From assembly GCA_029339505.1 (NCBI GenBank), contig JAQISU010000081.1, positions 18,788,001 to 18,852,000 on the forward strand: a DNA stretch of 64,000 nucleotides. Reading direction: 5' to 3'. The translations under genes were made by a program, and so were the position numbers. The notes below the pieces were generated by a model that did not search any database, was not told the origin of the DNA, and worked only from the letters and a program-made list of their open reading frames with translations. Below are positions 1-38,295 of the stretch, piece after piece (positions within the stretch are counted from its first letter, which is position 1; each line of letters starts with the position of its first letter). This DNA comes from Unio delphinus. Taxonomy: Eukaryota > Mollusca > Bivalvia > Unionida > Unionidae.

Positions 1-578
1 AAACCAGGAAAATTTAATATGTGATATGGTTTGAAACAATTTATACATAAATTTACTTGGCATTGTTCACATCCAGTTTTTGGTTCAGATCCAACTTTGT
101 TCAATAAACTTATTTTGCAGGTTGGATACCACGTTTTGGTCGGTGATGCCAATAATACAATATGCATTTTTGGGCATATGGATTAGTTTCATGTGCAATG
201 CCCATGTACAGTTTCTCTGAAAATAATAATATGTGAAAAAACTTTATTTCTCTTTTTTCCTTGTCAATGTTTGTTGTAGGTATAGGATTCGGTCCACTAA
301 AATCATTGATTTGGACAGGCAGAAGACGATTGCTCCAATCTGCTAGATCAGCAGAAACTTTTCGCTTACAGCATCCTCTTTCTTCTGACGATTCAGTCTC
401 AAGAAACTCGTATTGAAAATTAAAAAATAAGAGTTTTACAGAAAACAAAAAATTCTGTAATCATTCTTAGGATTATCATTAAATAGTTCACTCTGTCAGG
501 TCACATTCTGCATTTCATTATCAATTTGCAGTATTTTTCATACCTTTATACTTAACTGATTGTTATTTCTTATTCCAG
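1..578. other. ERCC6 intron, 3' part
   Basis: This is non-coding sequence ending in a polypyrimidine tract and the AG acceptor at 577-578. I found no ERCC6 exon here. The residues that should precede the first exon (helicase motif II, the DEGH box) must lie upstream of the window. The minus-strand open frame at 110-448 has no recognisable content. Confidence 0.7.
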
Positions 579-26471
<25,893 letters not shown>

Positions 26472-27400
26472 CAAAGGATAATTATCTCTGGAAATTGTGT
26501 GTATGTGTCTGTGTATGTGAGAGAGAGAGATTTAGGCAGATTTATGTATAACAAAATTGTTTGGACAAGAGAAAATGAAACTCAGCAGCAGTACTATTTA
26601 ATGGTCAAACTCAGGAAGTTGCTAATAAAAGTGTAACTGTAGTAAACACTTCTGTTGTTTTCTCAGATATTAGCTAACAAGGGTGTAACTAATTTGTAAT
26701 CCTAATTTTTGTAAAGTTTGCTAGATGTGTCTATATTTTCCCCAGGATATAAACATTATTTACTTTTCTGCTTTCTGGTCATTGCATAACTACTTGTATT
26801 TGTGAAAATTCACATTAAAGCAATATTTATATATTTTTTTAAAGTTGCTTATTAATCACTTGAATTTCATCAAATATGATCTCTCAAATTAAATTCCTTT
26901 ATTCTGAATCAAAGCATAAGAATTACAGGAAAGCAACAGCATTCTGTGGTTGCACTTTGTTCAATTCCCCTGGTTTCAGAAAGACTTGCGTTTAATGAAA
27001 CATTGCCTTGGTAGCGTTATGTGCCCAAAGCTGAACAGAAATATCCCAATTGTCACTTTAATTGAACAACAGTCTTGGTCATATGTGTTCTAATATTGTG
27101 ATTACTTACCAGTGATCTGTCAAGAAAAGTGATATGCATAATTTGTTAAAAATATATTTTGTACCATTTTGTTTGTAAAGCATCACTGATCTTTTCTTGA
27201 TGTCCTCTTAGTCAAGGAGCATGTTACTCAAGCACACCCTCACAAGTTGTTTTCTTTTGTGAAATTTGATTGGTTAACTGTTTCAGCAAATTACAAATGC
27301 ATGTACCCATGTTATCTACTTTCTGTTATTCAATAAGGAAATAAATACTATGTTATTATTATTTTTATTATAAACTGTGCTCAATTTAGTGTACTTCAGA
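26472..27400 (+). other. Probable ERCC6 3' UTR
   Basis: AT-rich sequence after the stop codon. Candidate polyadenylation hexamers are ATTAAA at about 26,813 and AATAAA at about 27,340. Transcript data would be needed to choose between them. Nothing coding is seen. Confidence 0.5.
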
Positions 27401-28754
27401 AACGTTATTAGGTTGATCCAAGTCTTATAAATGCCGTATTGAGCACACATTTGCTTGTTGACAATAGATCTTTTGCCGATAAGTCATAATGCCTGAAGTC
27501 TAAGCCAGCTAGCACAAGAATGGCCCAGTCTGTATGCAGCATTGGCTGAGACATTCATTTTTCTTGCAAAATTATTAACAGTGTCTCATGTAACCTGGAC
27601 CCTTCAGTTGTTTTATCATTTAAAATTATGGCATTTAATTTGCATAACAGCAACATTGTTATTTAAACAGTTTGTTTTATTTAAGTATTTATTATGTTAC
27701 AAACCTTTGAGAATGGAAGGCATGATTATTTTCTTTATTGATCTATAAAACTAGGAGACTTAATTCTCACTTTACGAACAACAATGCTGACAGCCAACAA
27801 CATCAAAATTTTGTATTTATTGTTCAAGAGCGATGCATTTACTTCATCACTCGATTTATTCAATTCAAATCATTTGTCAGTATTACTGTGCATAGAGTTT
27901 GATAATATCTATTATTTTTTATCTTGCCTATTTATCGCTGTTACTAGGCATCATACCATTGTTGCTTGTTATTTTTTTTGTGTCAACATGATGAAAAAAT
28001 CAGGTAAAGTCATCATCCAAGTATATGCTTGTTTTCGTATAATGGACACAAGATGGGATCACATTACATCTGATTCTGTGAACTAACCCAACAGACCCTG
28101 ATTTGAAAATACACTGGTTTGTTAGATCACCTGCCATCGGTGTACAGATCAGTTTTCTAACATAATGTGATGACCATCTTTTTGAAAAGTTATCTTTTAT
28201 TGGCAGTAAGGGTGATCTCACAAGACCGGTTTTACTGTATAGATTCCAAATATTAAAAGATGATAACAGTTTTTTAAAACCTGGTCCTAATAATACATTT
28301 GATAGAGGAGAACTAGTGAAATCAAAAACTCATGTTGTTTTATATAGTCTGGTGCTTGCAAGATTTGCTTTCACACTACATTTGTTTGTATTTTTTAATT
28401 TTTGTATATTTCATTTATGGTTTATGTCCCTATGGGTTCTGCTTGGGTACTACTGTATTCCGTTCATTGAAGTAATAAGAATTTCTTTTGGCATTTTATT
28501 ATTATCTGATATCAGTCAAGTTAAGACCTGCTTATATATGTATACATGTAGTATGAAAAGCCAACAGCATCTGCCATTTATTTTTCCAATTTTTTTTTTT
28601 ATACATTTGACTTAAGTTACCTGCATTATTTATACCTAATTAGTTTTTTTGTAGAATGCCAGATGTTAAACAAGGTATACTTATTATGGGATCAGTAATC
28701 TATGTTATGTAATGCCTTAAGGCATCACCTTTACTTGGAGAATAATATCTTGTC
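27401..28754. other. Intergenic sequence, no recognised feature
   Basis: AT-rich DNA with only short, compositionally driven open frames, such as the hydrophobic one at 28,316-28,615. I see no homology, repeat unit or transposon end. Confidence 0.6.
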
Positions 28755-28955
28755 AATATGTGAACCGTTTGTACTCATGAATATGCGAACCATACTCATG
28801 AATATGTGAACCATACTCATGAATATGTGAACCATACTCATGAATATGTAAACCATATTCATTGATATGTGAACCATACTCATTGATATGTGAATCAAAC
28901 TGGTGAATATGTAATCATACTGTTCAATATGTGAACCATACTCATTGATATGTGA
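28755..28955. repeat. 21-bp minisatellite, about nine copies
   Basis: The unit is ATGTGAACCATACTCATGAAT, with later variants containing CATTGAT or GTTCAAT. Period 21 keeps one minus-strand frame open (repeated HIFMSMV), which is not a gene. Confidence 0.9.
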
Positions 28956-29347
28956 AGGAGCCAAATAGGAAATGTCTCGGGTCATTGTTAACAATGTATG
29001 AGAGATGTGGCTGTACTTTAATTTGTGCTTTAAGACAATTTTACAAGTATTTTGTGCATTTATATATATATGACAAGACAATATTAGCTAACAAGGTTAG
29101 AAAAAAATGTTGTAATTTTCATCTACTTTTGAATATGCTTTGTGTTTTTCTTTTACTCAGGAAATGAGTGGCTTATAGTTGAAATAGTTTTGCGGTTATT
29201 TTCACGTTTCTGTATGATAGCGCTTTGTCATAAAATTTATTAATGTCATCTTTTGTTACATGTCAACTTGTTTATTTTGTCTGTATTGTAAATATGTTTG
29301 CAGAAAATGTTAAATTTCTGTCAACAAACCAATCAGAATTACATATA

Positions 29348-30371
29348 CAGTGGAGCCTCGTTATTCCAGATACATTCGTTCCCAATGAATATGTACATAA
29401 TAAAGTATTTTCCGGATAATTGAATCAAACATTTTTTTTATTTTACCATATCATCACACCCTATATATGTACATGTATATGCTGGCTTTAAATGTAATGT
29501 ACTGTATATTCAATAATGGTTGTAGTAAGGAATAATAAGTTATAATATGCTGGCATATATCTTGAATTATAGCTTTTGGGTGATCTTCTTTGTGCTGGCA
29601 AATCTTTCTTTTTATGCTGGCCGGTGTCTCTACTCGTCTACGCTAGCTTGATGGTGTCGCCAGAATATATGTTAAAGGTACAACGAAAACAAACAGTTAT
29701 CTCGCAGTTAAATGTGTTATGGTAAACTATCAAAATGCAGTCATTTTTATAAGTCGTATTTTACAGCTGTTACAGTTGCTTATGATTGATGTCCCCATTT
29801 TATTCGGAAATGAAGCCTGTACTGTCCACAGCTTAATTCTGTCAACTGTATTTGTACAGCCATCAATAAACTTTGATTGTTACATACAATTGGTAATCAA
29901 CAAAGAGGCTTAATGACACTTTTAATTTATTTACCATATGTTATGTCAAAAAGCATGGACGATTTGATCCCAGTGTGTTTATTTAATTATTAACACCCCA
30001 TTTGTCAACTAGCTAAAACAGACATTGTTTATACAATCGCTGGTTACAATATGATCATGCTACTTAGTTATTGATAGTGGCCATAGATTCTCAAGGGCTT
30101 CACTATTGAGTTTTATGTATTATTCTACTGACTGTATTTTCACATACGATTTTTTCGAATTTTCTTATTTTTGGACAGATTATTTCTGGATTATCGAGAC
30201 AAGTTTTAATGTAATTTTACACTTTGGTCCCCAATTTTGATTTCCGGATCCGGAATGCGGATTTCTTGATTAACGAAGCAAATTAAAGTTTAGGAATTCC
30301 GTTCCCATTGAATTATGTTGGGATAGCGAGGTTTCTAGATAAACAGAGTCCGGATTAACAAGGCTCCACTG
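29348..30371. mobile_element. 1.0-kb pogo-related MITE with TA target duplication
   Basis: The left end is CAGTGGAGCCTCGTTATTCC and the right end, reverse-complemented, is CAGTGGAGCCTTGTTAATCC. TA flanks both sides (29,346-29,347 and 30,372-30,373). Subterminal blocks are also mirrored: TTCGTTCCCAATGAA near the left end and TTCCGTTCCCATTGAA near the right. No transposase is visible inside, so it depends on a relative. Confidence 0.92.
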
Positions 30372-30791
30372 TACTTACCACTTATGTAGAGAATCAATAA
30401 CACATTAATTGAAAACAAGACATAGCAGTTCACCAGAATTATGATCATTTTAATAAGGTATTAGTAAAAGAGTTTCAGCAATGCTTTAACTGTGGGCTTG
30501 ATGTGCTTGCTCTGGCTTTTTTGTTGTAGATACTCTTTGATTAAAGCAGATATTTTTTTTTTCTTAAAATTCTGCTCGAGAGGGCATGTTTCCAGTTTTA
30601 GAAATTCATGTTAAGATAAAACTTTTGGGACATTTTTTTTATCTCAGTACTACCAGTGTGATACTCATGCTCAGAAACTTGACAGTCCATAACCTGGATC
30701 TTTTAAAAAAAACAGCTGATTTCGTCTTCACTCCCTGCCAACATTTAACAGTGAATTTAAGAGAATACTAGGATATGCAGGTTTGATACAT

Positions 30792-30870
30792 GACCTACTA
30801 AAGACCTGCTCAGATTTAGACCTACTAAAAACCTCCTCAGATTTAGACCTACAAAAGACCTCCTCAGATT
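30792..30870. repeat. Three 26-27 bp tandem repeats
   Basis: GACCTACTAAAGACCTGCTC plus AGATTTA is repeated three times with small changes. It lies in otherwise plain intergenic sequence. Confidence 0.85.
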
Positions 30871-31392
30871 TTATGATAACATTTGGCATGAAAAAATGAA
30901 AATTTCTTAAAATGTGTGGAGATACATTGAGACTTTTTAGGTTTTTAAAAGCAAAACTCAACATGAAGGGAAACAATATTAAAGCTGCCTTGCTTGTGCT
31001 TTTTGGATTGGGACTGTATAAAAACCAGCATTCTAATTCATATTTGGCCACTTTGCAAAACAGTTCTTGCATATGGATTGATATGTCTGGATGAGATTAG
31101 GGTTATCTTCTCAAACACTACTGCTTGCAGAGTCTCAAGATTTGCTATAAATTGTTTCCTGAAGAATACTGTAGCCATCAGTAAAACCAGATCATTATAA
31201 ATATTGTTATTTTGCAATACAGGACAGCATTTTGTAATGCACATTTGCTTAGAAAGTGCAAAATAATATTAAAGAGTGTACAGGAAGTGAAAGTTTCATA
31301 TTACTTTAATTTCATTTTAAATGTCTTATACTGATCAGTGATTGAGAAACATCCTTATATGTGGACAGGCTTGAGCTATATGACAGACTACT

Positions 31393-31639
31393 GTGGGGGC
31401 CCTGAGTGGCCAAGTGGTCTAAAGTGCTTTCCATTACGGATCACTGCCATCTCACCTCTGTCTGCGTGGGTTTGAGTCTAAGATTCGGCTAATGTAGTTA
31501 TGTGACAAAGCTTGCCAGTAGCTTCTTGTGGGAGGGTGGTTCTTTCCAAGGTTTTCCCGGGTTCTTCCTCCACCAATAATACTAACTGCCATGTATAGCC
31601 TATTGTGTGCTGAAAAATGACATTAAACTCTACAACAAG
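31393..31639 (+). mobile_element. tRNA-derived SINE, full length, 8-bp target duplication
   Basis: The head GGGGCCCTGAGTGGCCAAGT with GGTCTAAAG is a class II tRNA-like (Leu/Ser type) A box. GGGTTTGAGTCTAAG is a B box with one substitution. The body is shared with the copy at 62,172-62,420 in opposite orientation. AGACTACT occurs on both sides (31,385 and 31,640). The tail is short and ends TACAACAAG. Confidence 0.93.
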
Positions 31640-31649
31640 AGACTACTAA

Positions 31650-34290
31650 GTCATTTGCATGTACTCAATTCTGGCCACATTGATAATTAAAGTAGACCCA
31701 AGATGGGCTACAACCAAGGTTTTGTTATTTTTGGTTTTGTTTCCTTCCCCATGATAATTATTCCAGTTTGAAAACAAATCATAAAGACCTTAAATCTCAG
31801 TAAAAGATCATATCCATAATTAGAATAAGTCCATTCTATGAAATGATTCAGGGATACAAAGATTTAGTATGGATTCTGGAACAAACAATGGTAACCAATT
31901 TAGAATGTGGGAAGGGTAGTCCCATCCCAAGATGCATCTTAGTGTAGTAAGTGTGATCAGAACGCCCTTTGCATTCCAGCAGAGATGCAATGTCAGCAAA
32001 ATTTTTTAGGGTTCTAAACTCTAAAAATATGTGGGATTGTCCTCCAAAGGTTTTTCAATGTTATTAATTTGCAAATAAAATGAATAACTGATTTTATTCA
32101 TATCTGTTGTGTCAATTACTATACAGATTACTCATGTACATTATTATTGCTGAACAAATGATATTAGTTGGCATTGAGCAAATTATTGAATGAGCTATTG
32201 TTTTCATGTGCAGACAGTTCAGTTCATGATCCCACCACTTTATGTTGTTGCCTTTTACTTTGATACCAGCTCATACAGAACTACAGTTCTAGGTAGAATA
32301 GGATGTGTGTTCAACCATTTTCTCAGTGGATACATTTTAAATGAATATATTTGTCTCATTTAGGACAACAGACATTTAAAGAGACTAGAAATTTAAATAA
32401 ATCAAGGCTGACAGAAATTTTAGTTGTATATTATTTCTAAAAAGGGTTGCTGCAAAAACTGGTACATTGGCATTGCACCAAAGTATATATTTTGGCAGGA
32501 TCCACACCACTGTATACAATATACCAGTTAAACGTGACCATTGTTTCATGGTTTGTAGTCTAGCCATGTTGCCATTGAAGGTTTTCTTCTACAAACAATG
32601 AGGCATTTGTTAAGTCTTTACAATCTTTGATTTTACCAGTGTAAAAGATTTAGCATGCAGATTTTATGCTATCAGTCTTCTTTTGTTTTGCTTCATATAA
32701 TCAAACAAATTTTTAGCAACTTGATGGTATGGCAGCTAATACGACCAGTGTTACCTCATTCCAGAGTAGCAGACAATTCTGTTATGAATAGCAAATAAAG
32801 TATCTACCGGTAAACAAATATTTTGTGTTCATTCTTCAAAATATGGTGGAAGGATTACTTTCTTCAAATTAGGAATGTATAATTGAAAAGTTAGACTTCT
32901 TCAGTTCTATGGTTGTAAAAGACTCCATAGCAAACATCCAGTGAAAGAATGGTCAATGGATTTTTCATTGAAGTTTTGTTCTTTTTGATATTTACATTTA
33001 TTACTCAGAAAAAGGTGATATCCACAACAGTTCCAGAGGCTTATTGGCTTCTAAATATATCAGGTATTGCCTTGATTCCAATTTATCATTGAAATCATTT
33101 TAAATAAAAATAGACCACTGAACATGATTACAGTTGGAGTTCACTAAGAATTTGAGGTAGAAATTCAAATATTTGTAGAGGTGATTCACGAGATGCTTAT
33201 GCCTCTGTCTCATGATAAATATAATTTTAAAACAGTTTGTCATTCCTTATGATAAATCTGGATCATAGCAAGCTTTATCCTTATATTATATTTTTTCTGT
33301 GATTTTCTTAGTTTTATTTAGAACAAGTAGAAACTTGCAAAAGTTTTTATTTTCTCCGTTGATTTGGGATAATGTCTGAGAAACAATAATTTCACCTGTC
33401 AGAAATATAGCTTTGACTCATTGGAGTAGGAACAAAGCCTTAATGATTTCTCATAAAAGTCAATGTACAAGTTTAAACCTTTCTCTTCTTCATATTGCTC
33501 CTTGAACATAACACATTTGGAATCCATCCAGTATCTGTTAAAACCAACTGCAAAGTTGATAAGGTCATATCAATATCTTGCAAGAGAAGTATTAAAAGAT
33601 TTATCTGCTTGCCAAGGTTGATGTTGGACTAGAGTGGTCTCCCCTTGAATATCTGGATTGATGCTATGTATACTCGTGATTTGAATCACTTTCATTCTCA
33701 AGGCATTGCGAAGAATGAATTCACATATGCTTTCTCATAACTCAAACAATTCGTAGAGATTTTTATCATCTCATGAAATTATAGTCTGCTATTTTTATAT
33801 TTCTTGCTGTCTTCATTAGATATGAATATTTTGGACTTTAATGGCTCAGATTCATCTTGGTCAGTACATGGGCTTGTTTATGAATTTTGTCAAATTTGTG
33901 ATCTTTGTTAGATGTTGTTATATCATTCCTTTCGTTTCCTTTGGCATTTTTATATGTTCAAAGCATCCTCTTTACAGAATGTTCATTCCAATATGTGTTT
34001 ACCAGAGTCGGGGATATTTTGTGGCTGTGGTTATTGTACTGAACCTAGTTGTGGAGGTATCCGCACCTCAGGTTTCACATGACACACATCACGATGTGAG
34101 GTAAAATTGTTTTTTTTTTTCCCCATGTCCTCCTGTTCTTTTTTTAAAATCTCCTTTTCGGCTATGGCTTTCACGGTCAGCTCGTCCAAGAGGAGCCTAG
34201 AATGTTCCAGGTGCATTTGGAGTTCCAAGAGTTTCGATATTCTGCTGATCATCTTTTTTTAGTTGATCCGACAACGATGACTGGGGGGGG
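31650..34290. other. Intergenic sequence, no recognised feature
   Basis: AT-rich DNA without a recognisable gene or repeat. Open frames here are short and of low-complexity composition. Confidence 0.55.
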
Positions 34291-34294
34291 GGGT

Positions 34295-34610
34295 AAATTT
34301 AAGTGCTTCGGCCACGGTGGGTCATTTAGCACTGTTTTATCCAGCAAAGGCTGGTTATTTGATTATTTCCTGCGGGTGGAAATGGTGCCGCCTACCTCAG
34401 CGTTTATGTGTTCAGAGAACACTATTTGATTAGGTCGTCAGATCGGAGTCGCTATTTAGCAAATATCGATGTGAATGGTAGGCCGAGGTGAGTGGGAATG
34501 GACCCATCACACACTCACTCTAGCTCATTCGATACTGCTGTGTTGGATAATGGACGTGCCCTACACGTGTAATTGATGATGGTGTCCGGTCGTGGAAAAG
34601 GCGGAAAGGT
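34295..34610. repeat. Dispersed LINE-associated repeat, copy 2
   Basis: This segment matches 16,285-16,645 in the same orientation. Shared blocks are GGCCACGGTGGGTCATT, CACTGTTTTATC, GGAAATGGTGCCGCCTACCT-like sequence, GAGTGGGAATGG and GGTCGTGGAAAAGGCGGAAA. Together with the LINE C-terminus at 37,469-38,032 it suggests a large decayed retroelement with long non-coding parts. Confidence 0.6.
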
Positions 34611-34854
34611 GGCTTGGCAAGGCTGGAGCGTAGGTCGGTCAGTGCTGCGTTCTTTTCCATGGTATCTTGGTCTAAATTTTTCCCTATTAATTTTGATAGA
34701 CTCTGTGCTGTTATGAATCTAAAGTGTATACAGCCTCGTATGACAGCCTTTTTTTGCGGTTTTGATCGCTCAGCGGCCCTGATGGATCGAGGCTCGATAC
34801 CACCTTATACTTCTTAATTTGAATGGTTAAGTATTGTCTAATTGTATTTTTTTT

Positions 34855-35115
34855 TGGTGCAGCATTGTGCTGCTGTGTCTGATGACCTTGGGTTTTTTGG
34901 TCACCATATATTCATTATTTGGGGCCCTTAGGTCTTATATCTTAGTTTTAGATGCAGCTTTGTGCTACTGGGCCTGATAGTCTTGGACTTTTGGACTACC
35001 GTATATTATCTAGTTGTGGTATTGCTAACTTATTCATCTGTAGGTTGAGTTGCGACCTTGTGTCGCGGGGCCTGATAGTCTTTGGTCTTTGAGACTACCT
35101 TATATTTTCTATATT
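34855..35115. repeat. Degenerate ~95-bp tandem repeats, three copies
   Basis: GCAGCATTGTGCTGCTGTGT, GCAGCTTTGTGCTACTGGGC and GCGACCTTGTGTCGCGGGGC begin successive units. Each is followed by CTGATAGTC-like, TTGGACTTTTGGACTACC-like and TATATT blocks. Confidence 0.8.
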
Positions 35116-35490
35116 GGAGCCCTTTTACGGGTTGTTGGAAAATTTTTAATGTGTACTGGTCTCAGTGCACTTTTTGAACTTTATTTGGGGGTACTTATCT
35201 CAATCAGTATCCTATAGAGTAACTTTTGATGCTGTCAACGAGGCTGTATATAGAGAAAAAGTTTAGAGATGATGGTAGAGGTGGGTGTTAGTCCTATGAG
35301 ACTAAATTTTCCTGTTGTTTACACATAATGCTGTTAGAATTATTATTCCCTCCTGCTTGTTCTTATCTAATGTTATTTAATTATCTAATATTTATGAATT
35401 AGGGTTTCTGTTAGTGAATATTTGCTCATGTTAAGGTTATTGGGTTTATGGCTGTTTGTTTTGGTCGCTTAGGTCGCGGTCATGTGGCTG

Positions 35491-35924
35491 ATATACCCAG
35501 CATAGTGTAGGTGGGCTGGAGACCTCACCAGTCCCACTGACCGTTGCTAGTGCTTCCTTCCCGTAAGGTGACTTTTGTTCCCAATTTAGATAATATTTCC
35601 CTATTTTGACTTATTTGACTTGGTATTGTTCCTGGTGTGGTTTGCTACTCATAGAGTTAACTGCTTTATGTTTGGGTTTGGTCGCTACAACGATGACTTT
35701 TTTTTAAATATACCCAGCATAGTGTAGGTGGGCTGGAGACCTCACCAGTCCCACTGACCGTTGCTAGTGCTTCCTTCCCGTAAGGTGACTTTTGTTCCCA
35801 ATTTAGATAATATTTCCCTAGTTTGACTTATTTGACTTGGTATTGTTCCTGGTGTGGTTTGCTACTCATAGAGTTAACTGCTTTATGTTTGGGTTTGGTC
35901 GCTACAACGATGACTTTTTTTTAA
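35491..35924. repeat. 217-bp tandem duplication, nearly identical copies
   Basis: The segment beginning ATATACCCAGCATAGTGTAG at 35,491 is repeated from 35,708. I see one difference (CTATTTTGAC against CTAGTTTGAC). Such low divergence means a recent event in a region whose other repeats are old, or an assembly duplication. Confidence 0.95.
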
Positions 35925-36814
35925 ATATGAATCAAGGTGCGCAACTATGTGCTTTCGTGACCAGTTAATGCCCGAGGGTCGGGCTATTTGATTGGTCGGG
36001 ACCAAAGGTAACTTTGACTACACTAGGCTGTGTTGTCGCAGTCTCCCCGGCACCCGCGTTAAATGGCAGTCTCTCCTTAGAGTAACATGTCGGGTCACGG
36101 CAGAGCAGGAAGGCACCCGGTTTAGGAAAGCTAGTTTGTCAAATTGTTTCACTCTAGTTAAAGACATAATCCAATCGGTTTGATATCTTATTACTTCTAA
36201 AATGAAGTATTAAGTATCTGTGTAATTAGTGAATTGCCAAATAGTTTAGTTGTACTTTACGTCAGTGTGAGAATAGGCCGATCTTGAAATCAAGATTTCC
36301 AACATCTAATCAGAACCCGTGTTACGTAACAGTAGATAAAGTCCAATGGATCAGCCATGTTTTCGTCAACAATCAGGTTAGCCTATTTCTGTTTCTCCAC
36401 ACTCCTGGATGTTGCCATTGTTTACGCTTGAAACGCCCTTATTTGTAATCTAGTCCAGTTTTACTATGGACAGAAAAAATACCAATAATGTGTAAGCCAC
36501 CTGTGCAATTATATCAAATCCATATAGTATAGAATTTTTCATCTTTCCTATCAATAAATATTTCTAGTGCATAGTGTACATGTTGTAGGTCCTTAACAAA
36601 TTGAATTGCTAAAATGTCTTTGCGACATAAATGAGTGTAGCCACTGTTATGTATTTTAGCTTGTTAATTTTGAGCGGTGGTCAAAATTGATCAAGTTAGA
36701 TTTCGAGAAAGAGATTGTTCGTAAAGGGTTCTCGTACCAAATGAGAACCCTGGGGGAAAAAAAAAATTTTTTTTTCTTGAGTTGGAGTGGGGTGTGTTTG
36801 GTGTTATTTCATTT

Positions 36815-37200
36815 CTTCCTTCTTCTTTTTCTCTTCTTTTCCCTTTTCTCTTTCCCACTTTCTTCATACTCCCTTCTTCCTTCTTTCTTTCTTTTTCCAC
36901 CTTCCCTCCTTTTCCCTTTCTTTTTACTTTTTCTTGTCGGTTGGTTGGTGTTATGTTTCCTTGAGCTATCACTATTTGATCCCGGTGTTCTCATCACACT
37001 TGTATTTATCTTGCCACTTGTCGGTTGACTGGTTTTACTGTACCTACATTGTGCCACTACTTAGTGTAATGTTCTCTTCCCCCCCCCTTCTCCTTCTTCC
37101 CTTTCTCCCTTTTCTTCCTTTCTTCCTTTTTTCCTCGCATTACAATGTTTATATTATCCCCCCTTTCCCTTCCTTTCCCCTTTTCTCTTTTATTTTATAT
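36815..37200. repeat. Polypyrimidine (C+T) tracts
   Basis: Long runs of almost only C and T occur at about 36,815-36,930 and 37,075-37,195, separated by mixed sequence. All long frames through them (Phe/Ser/Leu/Pro on +, Lys/Arg/Glu on -) are compositional. Confidence 0.85.
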
Positions 37201-37216
37201 ATTTATTTTAGGGTTT

Positions 37217-37468
37217 TGTTAAGTGGTTCTGCTTTTTTAAGCTAGCAGTATTACTATCCGCTCTGGCCCCTTTAACCGATATGGCCTTGTTAATTATTTA
37301 TTTATTTGGTAGTTATAATATTTATTTTTTTGTCTGTTTAGTTAAGGCATTGTTACGTGGTTCTGCTTTTGAGATATCGGTGTTATTATCTGCTCTGGCC
37401 CCTTGATTGATAAATATTAACTCTATGGCTATGTTTATGTTTATTTATTTATTCGATGGTTTTGATAT
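37217..37468. repeat. Two ~132-bp diverged repeats in the LINE 3' region
   Basis: GTTAAGTGGTTCTGCTTTT at 37,217 and GTTACGTGGTTCTGCTTTT at 37,349 begin units. Each contains TATCYGCTCTGGCCCCTT and a TTTATTTATTT stretch. They lie directly downstream of the LINE stop codon on the minus strand, so they are probably its 3' UTR. Confidence 0.7.
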
Positions 37469-38032
37469 TTATATTTTGTGTTTTATGTCTATTGATTTTA
37501 GGTAATTAAGTATATTTATATAGGTAGTATTTACGTTTTTATTATACCTTTTATCTAGAATTTGGGGGAATGATGTAACTGAGTCAAGTTTTCTTTGTTG
37601 TAGTTGGAGGACGGTACGTTGCCGATGGTATTTGTGACATATGTTGAATACATGTTCCAATGTTTCAGTTTCTGGACAGTGTGGACATTTATCCGGCGTG
37701 GGTCCTGTACTTATATGTTTCATAAAGCTGCCATTTAGTAGTGTTTTACCTGTTCTGATTCTGTTGATGATTTTAATATCAATGGCTGCCAGGCTTTTTG
37801 GTAAACGTTGGGTTCTAGTGACCTCTTTTTGTAGTTGGTATAGATGTCTACCCTTTGTGGAGTTTTCCCATTGTTGTTGCCATTTATTATTAATTCTGTC
37901 CCTGACTTGACTATATAGTTCCTGAGTGTTGTACTGTACGGGTTCAATTTGGTCTTTCATCAGAGAGCGTTTCTCATTATATACTATAAGCACGGATGTG
38001 AAGGAAAATATTCCCGATACCAAAACTAACAA
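37469..38032 (-). pseudogene. C-terminal segment of a non-LTR retrotransposon (RNase H-bearing LINE type)
   Basis: The frame contains NNKWQQQWENSTKGRHLYQL, a basic segment ending INRIRTGKTLLNGSF, and the cysteine motif CPHCPETETLEHVFNICHKY. This W-x-x-W-x-x-S/T..GR..L, RTG and CP-C-x(n)-ET-x-EH-x-x-x-C-x-x-Y series is the standard end of I/Jockey-like LINE ORF2. The reverse transcriptase and endonuclease are absent. The first ~25 residues (LVSGIFSFTSV) are probably unrelated flank. Confidence 0.8.
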
Positions 38033-38234
38033 AGGTTCATATGATCATCCACAAACGCGCGGACCTAACGTAAATACTCACTTTTTTATACATACAAACA
38101 CTAATTACAAACTCATAGACAGAGAGACTATTTGACATGCTACGGAAAGGAAGAGCTTATAGACACACTTCTAACAAAATCAAACAAATGATGTGCTTAT
38201 AGACACACTTCAATGTTTGTCAATTGAATTAGTA

Positions 38235-38273
38235 TCTCTTTTTTAGAGTATTGTGGTTGCCCTGAAAACGGCT
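38235..38273 (-). promoter_or_regulatory. Degenerate histone-type 3' stem-loop plus purine downstream element
   Basis: On the minus strand AGCCGTTTTCAGGGCA (38,273-38,258) is followed by ACCAC and then, after 13 nt in all, AAAAAAGAGA (38,244-38,235). It matches the perfect stem-loop at 45,101-45,116 at all but three positions. The loop TTTC and closing T-A pair are kept, but two stem pairs are broken. It begins 22 nt after the stop codon at 38,296, the same spacing as the other one. Its decay fits the broken genes upstream. Confidence 0.6.
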
Positions 38274-38295
38274 GTTTTTTTTTGTCGACGTGGAG

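Noticed and set aside
110..448. 112-codon minus-strand open frame before the first ERCC6 exon
   Set aside because: No recognisable domain. It lies in intron sequence and its composition is unremarkable.
31393..31470. Functional tRNA gene
   Set aside because: Only the A and B boxes are tRNA-like. The flanking body is shared with another copy and has target duplications, so it is a SINE.
36687..37245. Serine/phenylalanine-rich protein on + or lysine-rich protein on -
   Set aside because: Frames come from C+T-rich tracts.
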